Shown here: positions 35,044 through 42,356 of the stretch, piece by piece | Layout of the letters: each line of letters opens with the position of its first letter | Position numbering within the stretch: the first letter of the stretch is position 1 | Source: Ensifer adhaerens | GTDB lineage: Bacteria > Pseudomonadota > Alphaproteobacteria > Rhizobiales > Rhizobiaceae | Direction of reading: 5' to 3' | Length of the DNA: 64,000 bases | Assembly (NCBI RefSeq): GCF_001270265.1 | Contig: NZ_LGAP01000026.1 | Span: 1-64,000, forward strand | The notes under the pieces: model-generated | Told to the model about the DNA's origin: nothing | Databases searched by the model: none | What the model saw: only the letters and a program-made list of their open reading frames with translations | Program-made: the position numbers and the translations under genes

Positions 35044-35843
35044 GTGATGGGGCAGGCGACATCGAAGGAAGCGCCGGTACTGCCGGGATAGATTTCGTAG
35101 GGGCTGCCGACGCAATGGATGTCGCTTCGCGTGTCCAGCCAGGTTTCGATGGCGTCGTAGACGCGTAAGATCAGCGGGAAGTTCTCGCAGGCCGCCGGCA
35201 CCGGCAGAAACGCCTCGCGCCGTGCGGGCTGAAGGCGGATGCGCAGATCGTCGACCGGCTCGATGCTGCCTTCATAGACAATGGCGACTTCCACCAGTCC
35301 CTCGCTGTCGCGGTTGACGGTTTCATGGAAATGCACGGTCATTACGCCGTCGCCGGCGATCCCGCAGCGGCGGAGGTGACCGCGGATATCCGCCTCGGCG
35401 CTCGCCATGAATGGATCGAGCGCCTCGATATCGAGCTGTCGCTGGCAGGTGATCAGCTTGCAGGCCTTAACCTCGCGTACGGCAATTTTCGAGATCAGCT
35501 CAGCATCACGACCGTCGGTCTGCCGCGCGATCGCCTCCACAAGCTCTGTCTGCTCGGTCAGCCGCTCGCATTGGGCGTCGAGCCAGGACCGCAATTCGAC
35601 AAGCCGGCTCTCCGCGTCGAGCTCTACCAGTTGGGCGACCCGCGCCACCGGAAGTCCGAGGCGTCTGAGCCGCGCGATCATCCGTGCCCGGGCGGCCTGC
35701 TCCGGTGCATAGTAGCGATAGCCCGTGGCCGGATCGGTATAGGCAGGCACCAGCAGGCCCTGTTCGGCGTAAAGCCGCAGTGCCTTCGGGGACAGTCGCG
35801 TGGCCGCGCCGAAACGGCCGGCAAGAAGATAAGAATCACTCAT
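35040..35843 (-). CDS. MerR family regulator with GyrI-like effector domain
   Basis: About 267 residues. N-terminal MerR helix-turn-helix (GAATRLSPKALRLYAEQGLLVPAYTDPATGYRYYAPEQAARARMIARLRRLGLPVARV), dimerisation coiled coil (to about 120), then a C-terminal GyrI/AraC-effector-like domain (MTVHFHETV..GLVEVAIVYEG.. to CPIT). This layout matches BmrR/BltR multidrug sensors. The stop codon TAG coincides with the end of a palindromic repeat. It may control the BtrH-like gene downstream or the MFS pump upstream; both are inferences. Confidence 0.88.
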   Translation of the reverse strand: MSDSYLLAGRFGAATRLSPKALRLYAEQGLLVPAYTDPATGYRYYAPEQAARARMIARLRRLGLPVARVAQLVELDAESRLVELRSWLDAQCERLTEQTELVEAIARQTDGRDAELISKIAVREVKACKLITCQRQLDIEALDPFMASAEADIRGHLRRCGIAGDGVMTVHFHETVNRDSEGLVEVAIVYEGSIEPVDDLRIRLQPARREAFLPVPAACENFPLILRVYDAIETWLDTRSDIHCVGSPYEIYPGSTGASFDVACPIT

Positions 35844-36007
35844 GGCAGGGACTGTGGGGCTTGCCCCTGGGGCGAGGTCAAGAGGCAATCATCGCTGCTG
35901 CGCTTGTCTCACATACGCCTTTCTGCCAGTCGCGCTGCCTCCGAAGGGCGAGTGGTGCCGCGAGGCGCGCCGATGGGCTCGGCGCGCCTCGCGGCGCTTT
36001 CATCGGA

Positions 36008-37210
36008 TCAGGCTTCTGCCCCGCGCCGCCTTGTCAGCAGACCGAGGGCGGTCAACGTAACGATGGCCATAGCCGATGAGTAGCCGGCTAATGGCCAGGC
36101 GGTGTCGCCTCCGAGGAAGACGACCGCCAGCGTGCCGAGGACCCCGACAATCAGGCTCTGAATGCAGAAGTAGAGGGCAACGGCGGTTCCCGCCACGTTG
36201 CCGAAAGCCTGGAGGGCTCCATTGGCCGTGACCGAGCCGGTGAAGACGATGCCGATGGCGATGACCCACATCGGCAGGACGAAGGTCCAGAACGACGGTG
36301 CGGCCACGCTTTGGCCGACCATGAGCAGCACCGAGCCAAGGACGAGCAGCGCCATCCCGCGGGCGAGGCTGCCGGCGATGCCCCAGAGCGCCACGAATCG
36401 TTTGGCGAAGCGGGTCGTGAGGATCATCACCAGGGCCGCCGTCGCAAAGACCAGGCTGAAGCCGAGCCCGGAGTAACCCGCCCGATCGATCAGCACGCGC
36501 GGCGCCGTCGAGAAGAAGACGAAGAACGAGCCCATCGCGGCACTGAAGCCGAGCGTGTAGGTCCAGAACGCACCGTTCGTAAGGATAGGACCGAAGGACC
36601 GCCTCTGACCTTGGGCGTCGAGTGGCCGCGTTTCCCGCCATCGCGGCATCGCGTACGCCGAGGCGGCGATTGCCAGGACGCCAAGCGTGACGAAGATCGC
36701 TCTCCATCCAAAATGGCCGGCAATCAGCGCGCCGGCGATCGGTCCGAGGGCCGGGACGAAGGCGAGCATGGCACTGAAGAGGCCGTAGATGGTCACCCCC
36801 TCTGGCCGCTCCGCATAGACGTCGCGAACCGTGGCAAAGGTCGCGACAAGGGCTGCCGATGCGCCGATCGCCTGCAGCAGCCGGAGGGCGAGGAAGGCCG
36901 GAGCCGATGCGGTGGTGGGCATGAGCAGCGATGCGGCGGCAAACAGCAGCGCGCCGCCGATGAGGACCGGACGCCGCCCGATGCGATCGGAAACCGGTCC
37001 GAAGACGATCTGGCCGACGCCGAGGATGATCATGTAGAGGCTTAACGTCAGCTGGATGATCGCCGGCGTTGTGGCAAGAATGCCGGGCATGTCAGGCACG
37101 ACAGGCAGATAGATATCCATCGCCAATGAGGCGAGGATGTCGAAGGGGGCCATCAGCAAAAGTGCTGCCGGCACCGAATGGTTCCAGGTTGGTGATCTAT
37201 GATTGGGCAC
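36008..37210 (-). CDS. CmlA/FloR-like phenicol-type MFS exporter (DHA1, Bcr/CflA group)
   Basis: About 400 residues, 12 helices. It resembles CmlA/FloR over its whole length: APFDILASLAMDIYLPVVP, FGPVSDRIGRRPVLIGG (motif A), AMGSFFVFFSTAP, GLGFSLVFATAALVMI, AGTAVALYFC and NTAWPLAG-like GDTAWPLAG all have close counterparts there. The GTG at 37210 gives the same N-terminal length as CmlA and is preferred over an in-frame TTG at 37228. A hairpin and mini-ORFs lie in the leader. It likely expels drugs by proton antiport; substrate specificity is untested. Confidence 0.85.
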   Translation of the reverse strand: MPNHRSPTWNHSVPAALLLMAPFDILASLAMDIYLPVVPDMPGILATTPAIIQLTLSLYMIILGVGQIVFGPVSDRIGRRPVLIGGALLFAAASLLMPTTASAPAFLALRLLQAIGASAALVATFATVRDVYAERPEGVTIYGLFSAMLAFVPALGPIAGALIAGHFGWRAIFVTLGVLAIAASAYAMPRWRETRPLDAQGQRRSFGPILTNGAFWTYTLGFSAAMGSFFVFFSTAPRVLIDRAGYSGLGFSLVFATAALVMILTTRFAKRFVALWGIAGSLARGMALLVLGSVLLMVGQSVAAPSFWTFVLPMWVIAIGIVFTGSVTANGALQAFGNVAGTAVALYFCIQSLIVGVLGTLAVVFLGGDTAWPLAGYSSAMAIVTLTALGLLTRRRGAEA

Positions 37211-37320
37211 GATTGAACATCCGCTCAAATGAATGACATTCGGCGGCGCTCTGCCTTGTTATCGGTGGTGTGAAATGACCGGACAGACGCCGCAACAACG
37301 ATTGTGAGTGTTGTTGCGGC
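37197..37320 (-). promoter_or_regulatory. Leader of the MFS gene with hairpin and overlapping mini-ORFs
   Basis: On the minus strand a perfect 11-bp hairpin GCCGCAACAAC / GTTGTTGCGGC (37289-37320) lies about 80 nt before the start. Two tiny frames follow: ATG TCA TTC ATT TGA (37239-37225) and ATG TTC AAT CGT GCC CAA TCA TAG (37220-37197), the latter overlapping the proposed GTG start. This resembles the leader-peptide translational attenuation known for cmlA. Confidence 0.4.
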
Positions 37321-37458
37321 TTACCTGGTTGCTGATTCGGTCGTCCCCATTCCGGTCTCCATAGGAAGTCTTGCGCGTTTTGGTTGGCGCTGCCCTTCAT
37401 TTACCAGCCGAGGCAGAAAACGACAACCGCTTGTAGTCAGGCCGAAGTGCGACAAAGG

Positions 37459-37731
37459 TTATGACGGTTGGGCCGGCTTCACCGTCAGGCGGTTCTCGAC
37501 GCTGGTGACGCCGATCACCGATCTTGCCGCGTCGCCGGCGCAGGCGACGTCGGAATCGCTTGGGACCTGGCCCGATAGCACGACCATTTCGCCGAGCACG
37601 ATCACCGAGATATCGGTGGTGTCGACGAAGGTCGCGTAGCGGATGAAGCGCAGAACCTTGCCCGCCAGATCGTCATCTTTCAGATGAGGATCGTCGTCCT
37701 GATGGGAATAGATGGGCTTCTCTGTTGCCAT
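37459..37731 (-). CDS. BON-domain protein
   Basis: A 90-residue protein consisting of one BON domain (KVLRFIRYATFVDTTDISVIVLGEMVVLSGQVPSDSDVACAGDAARSVIGVTSVENRLTV) after an Asp-rich N-terminus (HQDDDPHLKDDDLAG). No signal peptide, so cytosolic. BON domains bind phospholipids or act in stress adaptation. An EcfG/RpoE2-type promoter about 26 nt before the start predicts general-stress induction. The 230 nt between its stop and the MFS leader contain nothing recognisable. Confidence 0.9.
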   Translation of the reverse strand: MATEKPIYSHQDDDPHLKDDDLAGKVLRFIRYATFVDTTDISVIVLGEMVVLSGQVPSDSDVACAGDAARSVIGVTSVENRLTVKPAQPS

Positions 37732-37756
37732 TGTTGTTATCCCGGTACTGTTCGGG

Positions 37757-37782
37757 AACGCCCCGGGGTAGTGGAATGTTCC
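37757..37782 (-). promoter_or_regulatory. EcfG/RpoE2-type general-stress promoter
   Basis: On the minus strand GGAAC (37782-37778) and GTT (37759-37757) are separated by 18 nt, matching the alphaproteobacterial general-stress sigma consensus GGAAC-N18/19-TT. It lies directly before the BON gene, a class often in this regulon. Confidence 0.6.
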
Positions 37783-37893
37783 GGTCTTTTTGCTTTTGGC
37801 CGCCGCTTCGCCAAGGGCGTGCGACTGGTTTGCAACCTTGCGGCGGTCGCCGGAACGGGGCTATTCCTATCGGACCGATCCCAAGGCTGACGC

Positions 37894-38838
37894 ATGTCCG
37901 ATATCTTCCTGAACGTTCTGCCCATCTTCATCCTGATCCTGACCGGTTGGCTGATCGTCAGGCTCGGCTACCTGAAGCCGACCGTCGGCGATGCGCTCGG
38001 CGATTTCGTTTTCCGCGTCGCGGTGCCGGTTCTTCTGTTTCGCACGATCGCCGAGGCGGATTTTCGCGATGACTCGCCCTGGCCGCTCTGGGTCGCCTAT
38101 TTCTCCGGTGTCGCCGTCACCTGGACCATCGGCCATCTCGCGGCGACGCTCACCTTTGGCCGCGATGCGCGCATGGGCGTTCTGGCCGGCGTTTCCTCGG
38201 CCTTCGCCAACACGGTCTTTATCGGTCTGCCGCTCGTGTCGCGCATCGTCGGCGAGGAAGGGATCGTGGCGCTGTCGATCCTGCTTTCCGTTCATCTGCC
38301 GGTGATGATGATTGCCGGCACGGTGCTGATGGAGCGCGCCGAGCGCAAGGTCAGCGGCAGACCGGGGCAAAGCCCTCTGAAGCTCTTGGCCGGCGTTGCC
38401 CGCAATCTGTTGCGCAACCCGCTGGTCATCGGCCTTGCCTGCGGCGCAGCCTTCCATTTGCTCGGCCAGCCGCTCGGCGGTCCGGTCAAGAGCGTCGTCG
38501 ATCAGCTTGCCGCCACCGCAGCACCTGCCGCGCTGGTCTCAATCGGCATGGCGCTCGACAAGTACGGCCTTGTCGGCAATCTCCGGCTAGCGACGGTCAC
38601 GAGCCTTCTGAAGCTCGTGGTCCTGCCTGGCGTCGTCTTTGCCGCCTGCCACCTGCTCGGTCTCAACGACAGTTGGACGACCGCGCTCGTGCTGACTTCG
38701 GCGGTGCCGACCGGCGTTAACGCATGGCTGATCGCCAATCATTTCAACGTCGGTCATGCGCTGGCGTCCTCGACCATTACGCTGACGACGGCGCTTGGCG
38801 TCGTCAGCGTTTCGGTCTGGGCCTATCTCTTGATGTAG
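37894..38838 (+). CDS. AEC family (auxin/malonate-type) transporter
   Basis: A 314-residue membrane protein with about ten helices. The bile/arsenite/riboflavin-superfamily AEC features are clear: IFILILTGWLIVRLGYL at the N-terminus, FVFRVAVPVLLFRTI, GVSSAFANTVFIGLPLV, NPLVIGLACG, AAPAALVSIGMAL, and TSAVPTGVNAWLIANHF. Members export or import carboxylates such as malonate, or auxin in plants. It is monocistronic with a terminator downstream. Start ATG at 37894. Confidence 0.9.
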   Translation: MSDIFLNVLPIFILILTGWLIVRLGYLKPTVGDALGDFVFRVAVPVLLFRTIAEADFRDDSPWPLWVAYFSGVAVTWTIGHLAATLTFGRDARMGVLAGVSSAFANTVFIGLPLVSRIVGEEGIVALSILLSVHLPVMMIAGTVLMERAERKVSGRPGQSPLKLLAGVARNLLRNPLVIGLACGAAFHLLGQPLGGPVKSVVDQLAATAAPAALVSIGMALDKYGLVGNLRLATVTSLLKLVVLPGVVFAACHLLGLNDSWTTALVLTSAVPTGVNAWLIANHFNVGHALASSTITLTTALGVVSVSVWAYLLM

Positions 38839-38897
38839 GTCAGCGTGATGTAAATCGGGCGTATTCAGACCGGATCGACCTGGGGCAAGACAGCAAA

Positions 38898-38921
38898 AAG
38901 CCCGGCGCGATGGCCGGGCTT
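38898..38921. terminator. Bidirectional terminator between AEC gene and cycM
   Basis: The stem AAGCCCGGC / GCCGGGCTT (6-nt loop) is flanked by an A-run upstream and TCTCGAAATT downstream, so on the minus strand it ends in TTTTTGC. It lies between convergent genes. Confidence 0.75.
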
Positions 38922-38951
38922 CTCGAAATTCGATCGTTGAAACGCTTGGGC

Positions 38952-39629
38952 TTAGTGAGCCGGTGCGGGCTGGCCTTCGGCCGGCTTGGCTTCCGTTGCC
39001 GGCGCTTCGGCAGGAGCCTGCTGACCTTCAGCCGGCTTTTCGGCGGTACCTTCGGCAGCCGGAGCAGCTTCTGCGGCCGCAGCATCCGGGAGAGCGGCCG
39101 GAGCATCGGCCTGTTCGCGCAGATATGCGATCAGGTTGGCGCGTTCGTCCGGCTTCTTCACGCCGGCAAAGCCCATCGCGGTGCCGGGAACGTGCTTCTT
39201 CGGCGCCTCGATGAAGAAGCTGAGGTGGTCGTAGTCCCAGACGACCTTGCCGCCTTCGGAGAAGGTCTTCATGCCAGCCGAGTAGCTGAAGCCCTCATGC
39301 GAGCCGATCGGGCGGTTGACGAGACCCCAGAGGTTGGGGCCGACCTTGTTGGCCCCTCCCTTATCCACGGTGTGACAGCTTGCGCATTTCTTGAACACGG
39401 TTTCGCCGGCTGCAGCGTCTGCCTTGAGGAGCAAGGGCTTGATGTCGACTTCAGCCGCTTCCTGGGCGCCGGCGCCAGCTTCGGACGTGCCTTCTTCAGC
39501 GATGATCGCAAAGCCTTCCTTCTCGGGAGCCTCGGAATGGAAAATGCCTTCCGACGCAATGGATACGGACATCAGAACGAAAACCGTACCCAGAAAGGCA
39601 CCCACGCCCATGTTCACATATGAGTTCAT
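38952..39629 (-). CDS. cycM: Membrane-anchored cytochrome c (CycM type)
   Basis: A 225-residue class I cytochrome c. An uncleaved N-terminal helix ([25 protein letters not shown]) anchors it to the inner membrane; the heme motif CASCH is at 82-86, NKVGPNLWG is conserved and the axial Met lies in [10 protein letters not shown] (about 152). It carries electrons to terminal oxidases on the periplasmic side. Beyond the heme domain is an unusual 45-residue Ala/Pro/Glu tail. The ATG at 39629 is preceded by AAGGGAG. Divergent from kdsB. Confidence 0.92.
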   Translation of the reverse strand: MNSYVNMGVGAFLGTVFVLMSVSIASEGIFHSEAPEKEGFAIIAEEGTSEAGAGAQEAAEVDIKPLLLKADAAAGETVFKKCASCHTVDKGGANKVGPNLWGLVNRPIGSHEGFSYSAGMKTFSEGGKVVWDYDHLSFFIEAPKKHVPGTAMGFAGVKKPDERANLIAYLREQADAPAALPDAAAAEAAPAAEGTAEKPAEGQQAPAEAPATEAKPAEGQPAPAH

Positions 39630-39785
39630 CTGCAAACGCTCCCTTTGCCACCGGCGTAAACAAAAACCCGGCCCATCTTGAAATCGCGCGGAACCTATGT
39701 CTTTTGGCTCTGCGTTGCAACAGAGATTATGGGCCCCGAACTGAGACTTTTTGACACTTTGGGCGGGGTTTTTGAAGGCCACATC

Positions 39786-40541
39786 ATGAATCGCGAAAAT
39801 TCAGGCAAAGCCATCGTGCTCATTCCGGCGCGCATGGCCTCCACCCGTCTGCCGGGCAAACCGCTCGCCGACATTTGCGGCCTGCCGATGATCGTCCAGG
39901 TTGCCAAGCGCGCGGCGGAAGCCGATGTCGGGCGCGTCGTCGTGGCCGTCGACGACCAGAGTGTTTTCGATGTCGTGCGCGACGCGGGTTTCGAGGCGAT
40001 CATGACGCGGGTCGACCACCAGTCCGGATCCGACCGGATCTACGAGGCCCTGCTGAAGGCCGATCCGCACGGCGAGGCGGAGTTCGTCATCAACGTGCAG
40101 GGCGACCTGCCGACGATCGAGCCCGCACCGATTCGTGCCTCGTTGAAGCCGCTTGTCGACAACGCCGCGACCGATATCGCGACCCTGACGGTGGCGATCA
40201 CCGACGAAGAGGAAAAGAAGAGCCCCAACATCGTCAAGATCGTCGGCTCGCCATTGTCGGAGACGCGCCTGCGCGCTCTTTATTTTACGCGCGCGACCGC
40301 GCCCTACGGACAGGGGCCGCTCTATCACCACATCGGCCTTTATGCCTACCGGCGCCCGGCGCTCGAAAAATTCGTCGCTCTGAAGCCGTCGACGCTGGAA
40401 AAGCGCGAATCGCTCGAGCAGTTGCGCGCGCTTGAAGCCGGCATGCGCATCGATGTCGAAATCGTCGATACCGTGCCGCTCGGCGTCGATACGCCGGTCG
40501 AGCTGGAAAAAGCCCGCCGCATCCTTTCCGAAAAAGCCTGA
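39786..40541 (+). CDS. kdsB: 3-deoxy-manno-octulosonate cytidylyltransferase (CMP-Kdo synthetase)
   Basis: A 251-residue enzyme activating Kdo with CTP for lipopolysaccharide core and, in rhizobia, K-antigen synthesis. Nucleotide-binding [20 protein letters not shown], catalytic [12 protein letters not shown] and the late [27 protein letters not shown] motifs are standard. The ATG at 39786 fits the family; a longer frame from 39678 overlaps the cycM promoter. Followed by pheA after 13 nt, the usual rhizobial arrangement. Confidence 0.95.
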   Translation: MNRENSGKAIVLIPARMASTRLPGKPLADICGLPMIVQVAKRAAEADVGRVVVAVDDQSVFDVVRDAGFEAIMTRVDHQSGSDRIYEALLKADPHGEAEFVINVQGDLPTIEPAPIRASLKPLVDNAATDIATLTVAITDEEEKKSPNIVKIVGSPLSETRLRALYFTRATAPYGQGPLYHHIGLYAYRRPALEKFVALKPSTLEKRESLEQLRALEAGMRIDVEIVDTVPLGVDTPVELEKARRILSEKA

Positions 40542-40554
40542 GAAGGAAGATAGT

Positions 40555-41409
40555 GTGACCACGAAGACCAACAGGATCTCCTTCCAGGGCGATTACGGCG
40601 CCAATTCCGACATGGCCTGCCGCGACATGTTTCCGTCGATGGAGCCGCTTCCCTGCCAGACGTTCGAAGACGCCTTCGTGGCGGTGGAGAACGGCGAAGC
40701 GGATCTCGCGATGATCCCGATCGAAAACACCATTGCCGGTCGCGTCGCCGATATTCACCATCTGCTGCCCGAATCGCGCCTTCATATCGTCGGCGAATAT
40801 TTCATGCCGATCCGTTTCCAGCTGATGGTGCTGCCGGGTGTGACGCGCGATGAGATCCGTACCGTCCACAGCCATATCCACGCGCTCGGGCAGTGCCGCA
40901 AGATCGTGCGTGCCAACGGCTGGAAGCCGGTGGTTGCCGGCGACACCGCAGGGGCAGCAAAGCTGGTGTCGGAAAAGGGGGATCGCTCGATGGCAGCGCT
41001 CGCGCCGCGGCTTGCCGCCGATCTCTACGGCCTCGAGATCGTCGCGGAGAATGTCGAGGACACCGAAAGCAACGTGACGCGCTTTGTGGTGCTGTCGCGC
41101 GAGGAACAGCGGCTTGCCCGCAGCGCCGATGACGAACTGATCATCACCACCTTCGTGTTCAATGTGCGCAACATTCCCGCCGCCCTCTACAAGGCGATGG
41201 GTGGCTTTGCCACCAACGGCATCAACATGACGAAGCTCGAAAGCTACCAGCTCGGCGGCAAGTTCGTGGCCACGCAATTCTATGCGGATATCGAGGGTCA
41301 CCCGGATGATGTGGGTGTACGTCATGCCATGGACGAGTTGCGCTTCTTCTCCGAGAAGGTCCGCATTCTTGGCACCTACAAGGCGCATCCGATGCGCGGC
41401 GTGCTTTAA
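40555..41409 (+). CDS. pheA: Prephenate dehydratase
   Basis: A 284-residue monofunctional enzyme converting prephenate to phenylpyruvate in phenylalanine synthesis. The PDT domain has ISFQGDYGANSDMACRDMF, ADLAMIPIENTIAGRV and TESNVTRFVVLSR; the C-terminal ACT domain (TTFVFNVRNIPAALYKAMGGFATNGINMTKLESYQ) gives phenylalanine feedback. There is no chorismate mutase domain. Translation starts at GTG 40555 behind AAGGAA. Second gene after kdsB. Confidence 0.95.
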   Translation: MTTKTNRISFQGDYGANSDMACRDMFPSMEPLPCQTFEDAFVAVENGEADLAMIPIENTIAGRVADIHHLLPESRLHIVGEYFMPIRFQLMVLPGVTRDEIRTVHSHIHALGQCRKIVRANGWKPVVAGDTAGAAKLVSEKGDRSMAALAPRLAADLYGLEIVAENVEDTESNVTRFVVLSREEQRLARSADDELIITTFVFNVRNIPAALYKAMGGFATNGINMTKLESYQLGGKFVATQFYADIEGHPDDVGVRHAMDELRFFSEKVRILGTYKAHPMRGVL

Positions 41410-41554
41410 GCCGCCACCCGACTGCGGTGCAGATCAGGCTTACCAATGCGTTAACCGGCTACGCGTCTGGTGCATGCCTAATCTGCAATCGCGGTGGTAC
41501 CTAAATAATGTGCAAATGCCTATCTGACACTCGTTCACATATGGAGTGTTAAAA

Positions 41555-41692
41555 ATGAAGATCCGTCAGAAGATCGTTGAATATGCAAAAATGCGCCGTG
41601 CGATCCGCGAGCTGAATTCGCTCGACGACCACGCCCTGAGCGATATCGGTATTTCCCGTTCGCAGATCCAGGCCGCCGTTTACGGCCGCTAA
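41555..41692 (+). CDS. DUF1127 mini-protein
   Basis: A 45-residue protein too short for most ORF thresholds: basic amphipathic helix KIRQKIVEYAKMRRAIRELN then the DUF1127 core SLDDHALSDIGISRSQI. In related alphaproteobacteria such proteins bind RNA or affect phosphate and carbon metabolism and are strongly stress-regulated. It has its own leader of about 145 nt and a GGAGTG SD, and a strong terminator follows, so it is a separate unit. Confidence 0.93.
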   Translation: MKIRQKIVEYAKMRRAIRELNSLDDHALSDIGISRSQIQAAVYGR

Positions 41693-41707
41693 TCAGCACC
41701 ATTCGCC

Positions 41708-41736
41708 GTATCCCGCCACCGAAGCTGGCGGGATAC
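41708..41736 (+). terminator. Terminator after DUF1127 gene
   Basis: A perfect 11-bp stem GTATCCCGCCA / TGGCGGGATAC with a 7-nt loop lies 15 nt beyond the stop. No T-run, but position and strength fit. Confidence 0.6.
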
Positions 41737-41752
41737 GCGCAATGCTCTTGGC

Positions 41753-41860
41753 CTAGAGCATGTCGCGCAAAAGTGTGCTGCGGTTTTGCGATAACGACAT
41801 GCGTAAAAACAAGAACTTAAAGCGTAGCAAGCGCATCTGAAAGATCGCGATGCGCTTTAG
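41753..41860. repeat. CTAG/TTAG-bounded palindromic element, family 3
   Basis: A 108-bp element starting CTAGAGCATGTCG and ending GATGCGCTTTAG. First hairpin: GCATGTCG..GCGCAAAA / TTTTGCG..CGACATGC; second: AAAGCG..GCGCATC / GATGCGCTTT around GATC-containing loop. The outer ends are inverted (CTAGAGC / GCTTTAG). The right end provides the TAA stop of the VOC gene. Sequences like this are common in Rhizobiaceae (from memory). Confidence 0.75.
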
Positions 41861-42225
41861 TCGTCAAAGAGGCACACGCGCAGGCGGTGCCCGTCCGGGT
41901 CAAGCGCCACGAAGGTCGGTCCGAAATCCATCTTCGTCAGGTCCTGCGCAATCGGCAGGCCAGCGCCTTTCCATTTTTCATAGTGCGTGCGAACCGCCGC
42001 CTCGTCTTCCACCATGAATGCCAATTCCGCGCGGCTGCCCGCCTTCGACGGCGGCGGCGCCACCGTGTTTTGCGCCCAAAGCCCGAGCACGAAGCCGCCC
42101 TGCAACTCGAACGACGAAAAGGTCGGGAAGGAGACGAGCGGTTCCTTGTCGAGCAGCTTGCGATAGAAGGCGACGCTTGCGAGCGGATCGTCGACATAGA
42201 GTACGATGAGATTTGCCTTGGCCAT
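41857..42225 (-). CDS. VOC (glyoxalase/bleomycin-resistance) superfamily protein
   Basis: A 122-residue two-module VOC protein: NLIVLYVDDPLASVAFYRKLLDKEPLVSFPTFSSFELQGG, then the second half LAFMVEDEAAVRTHYEKWKGAGL..FGPTFVALDPDGHRLRVCLF. The metal-ligand pattern is only partly kept, so glyoxalase activity is uncertain. The ATG at 42225 has an AAGGAG SD. The stop codon TAA is the edge of a palindromic repeat. It is downstream of a WYL-type regulator on the same strand, with half a palindromic element in between, so possibly its target. Confidence 0.88.
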   Translation of the reverse strand: MAKANLIVLYVDDPLASVAFYRKLLDKEPLVSFPTFSSFELQGGFVLGLWAQNTVAPPPSKAGSRAELAFMVEDEAAVRTHYEKWKGAGLPIAQDLTKMDFGPTFVALDPDGHRLRVCLFDD

Positions 42226-42301
42226 GATCTGTCTCCTTGTTTGGGAGTTGCAGATTAGTGCGCACCACTGCCAATTTCTGTCAGCATAGATTGGCCAGTC
42301 T

Positions 42302-42356
42302 TTTACGCATTTTCCGGACGGAAAACCGCTCCGCACTTTTCCTGGAAATGCTTTAG
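42302..42356. repeat. CTAG/TTAG-bounded palindromic element, family 2, half copy
   Basis: This half element corresponds to the first hairpin of the element at 34939-35043 in inverted orientation: ACGCATTTTCCGG..GGAAAACCG-type arms ending CTGGAAATGCTTTAG. The right edge TTAG supplies the TAA stop of the YafY-type gene. Confidence 0.7.
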
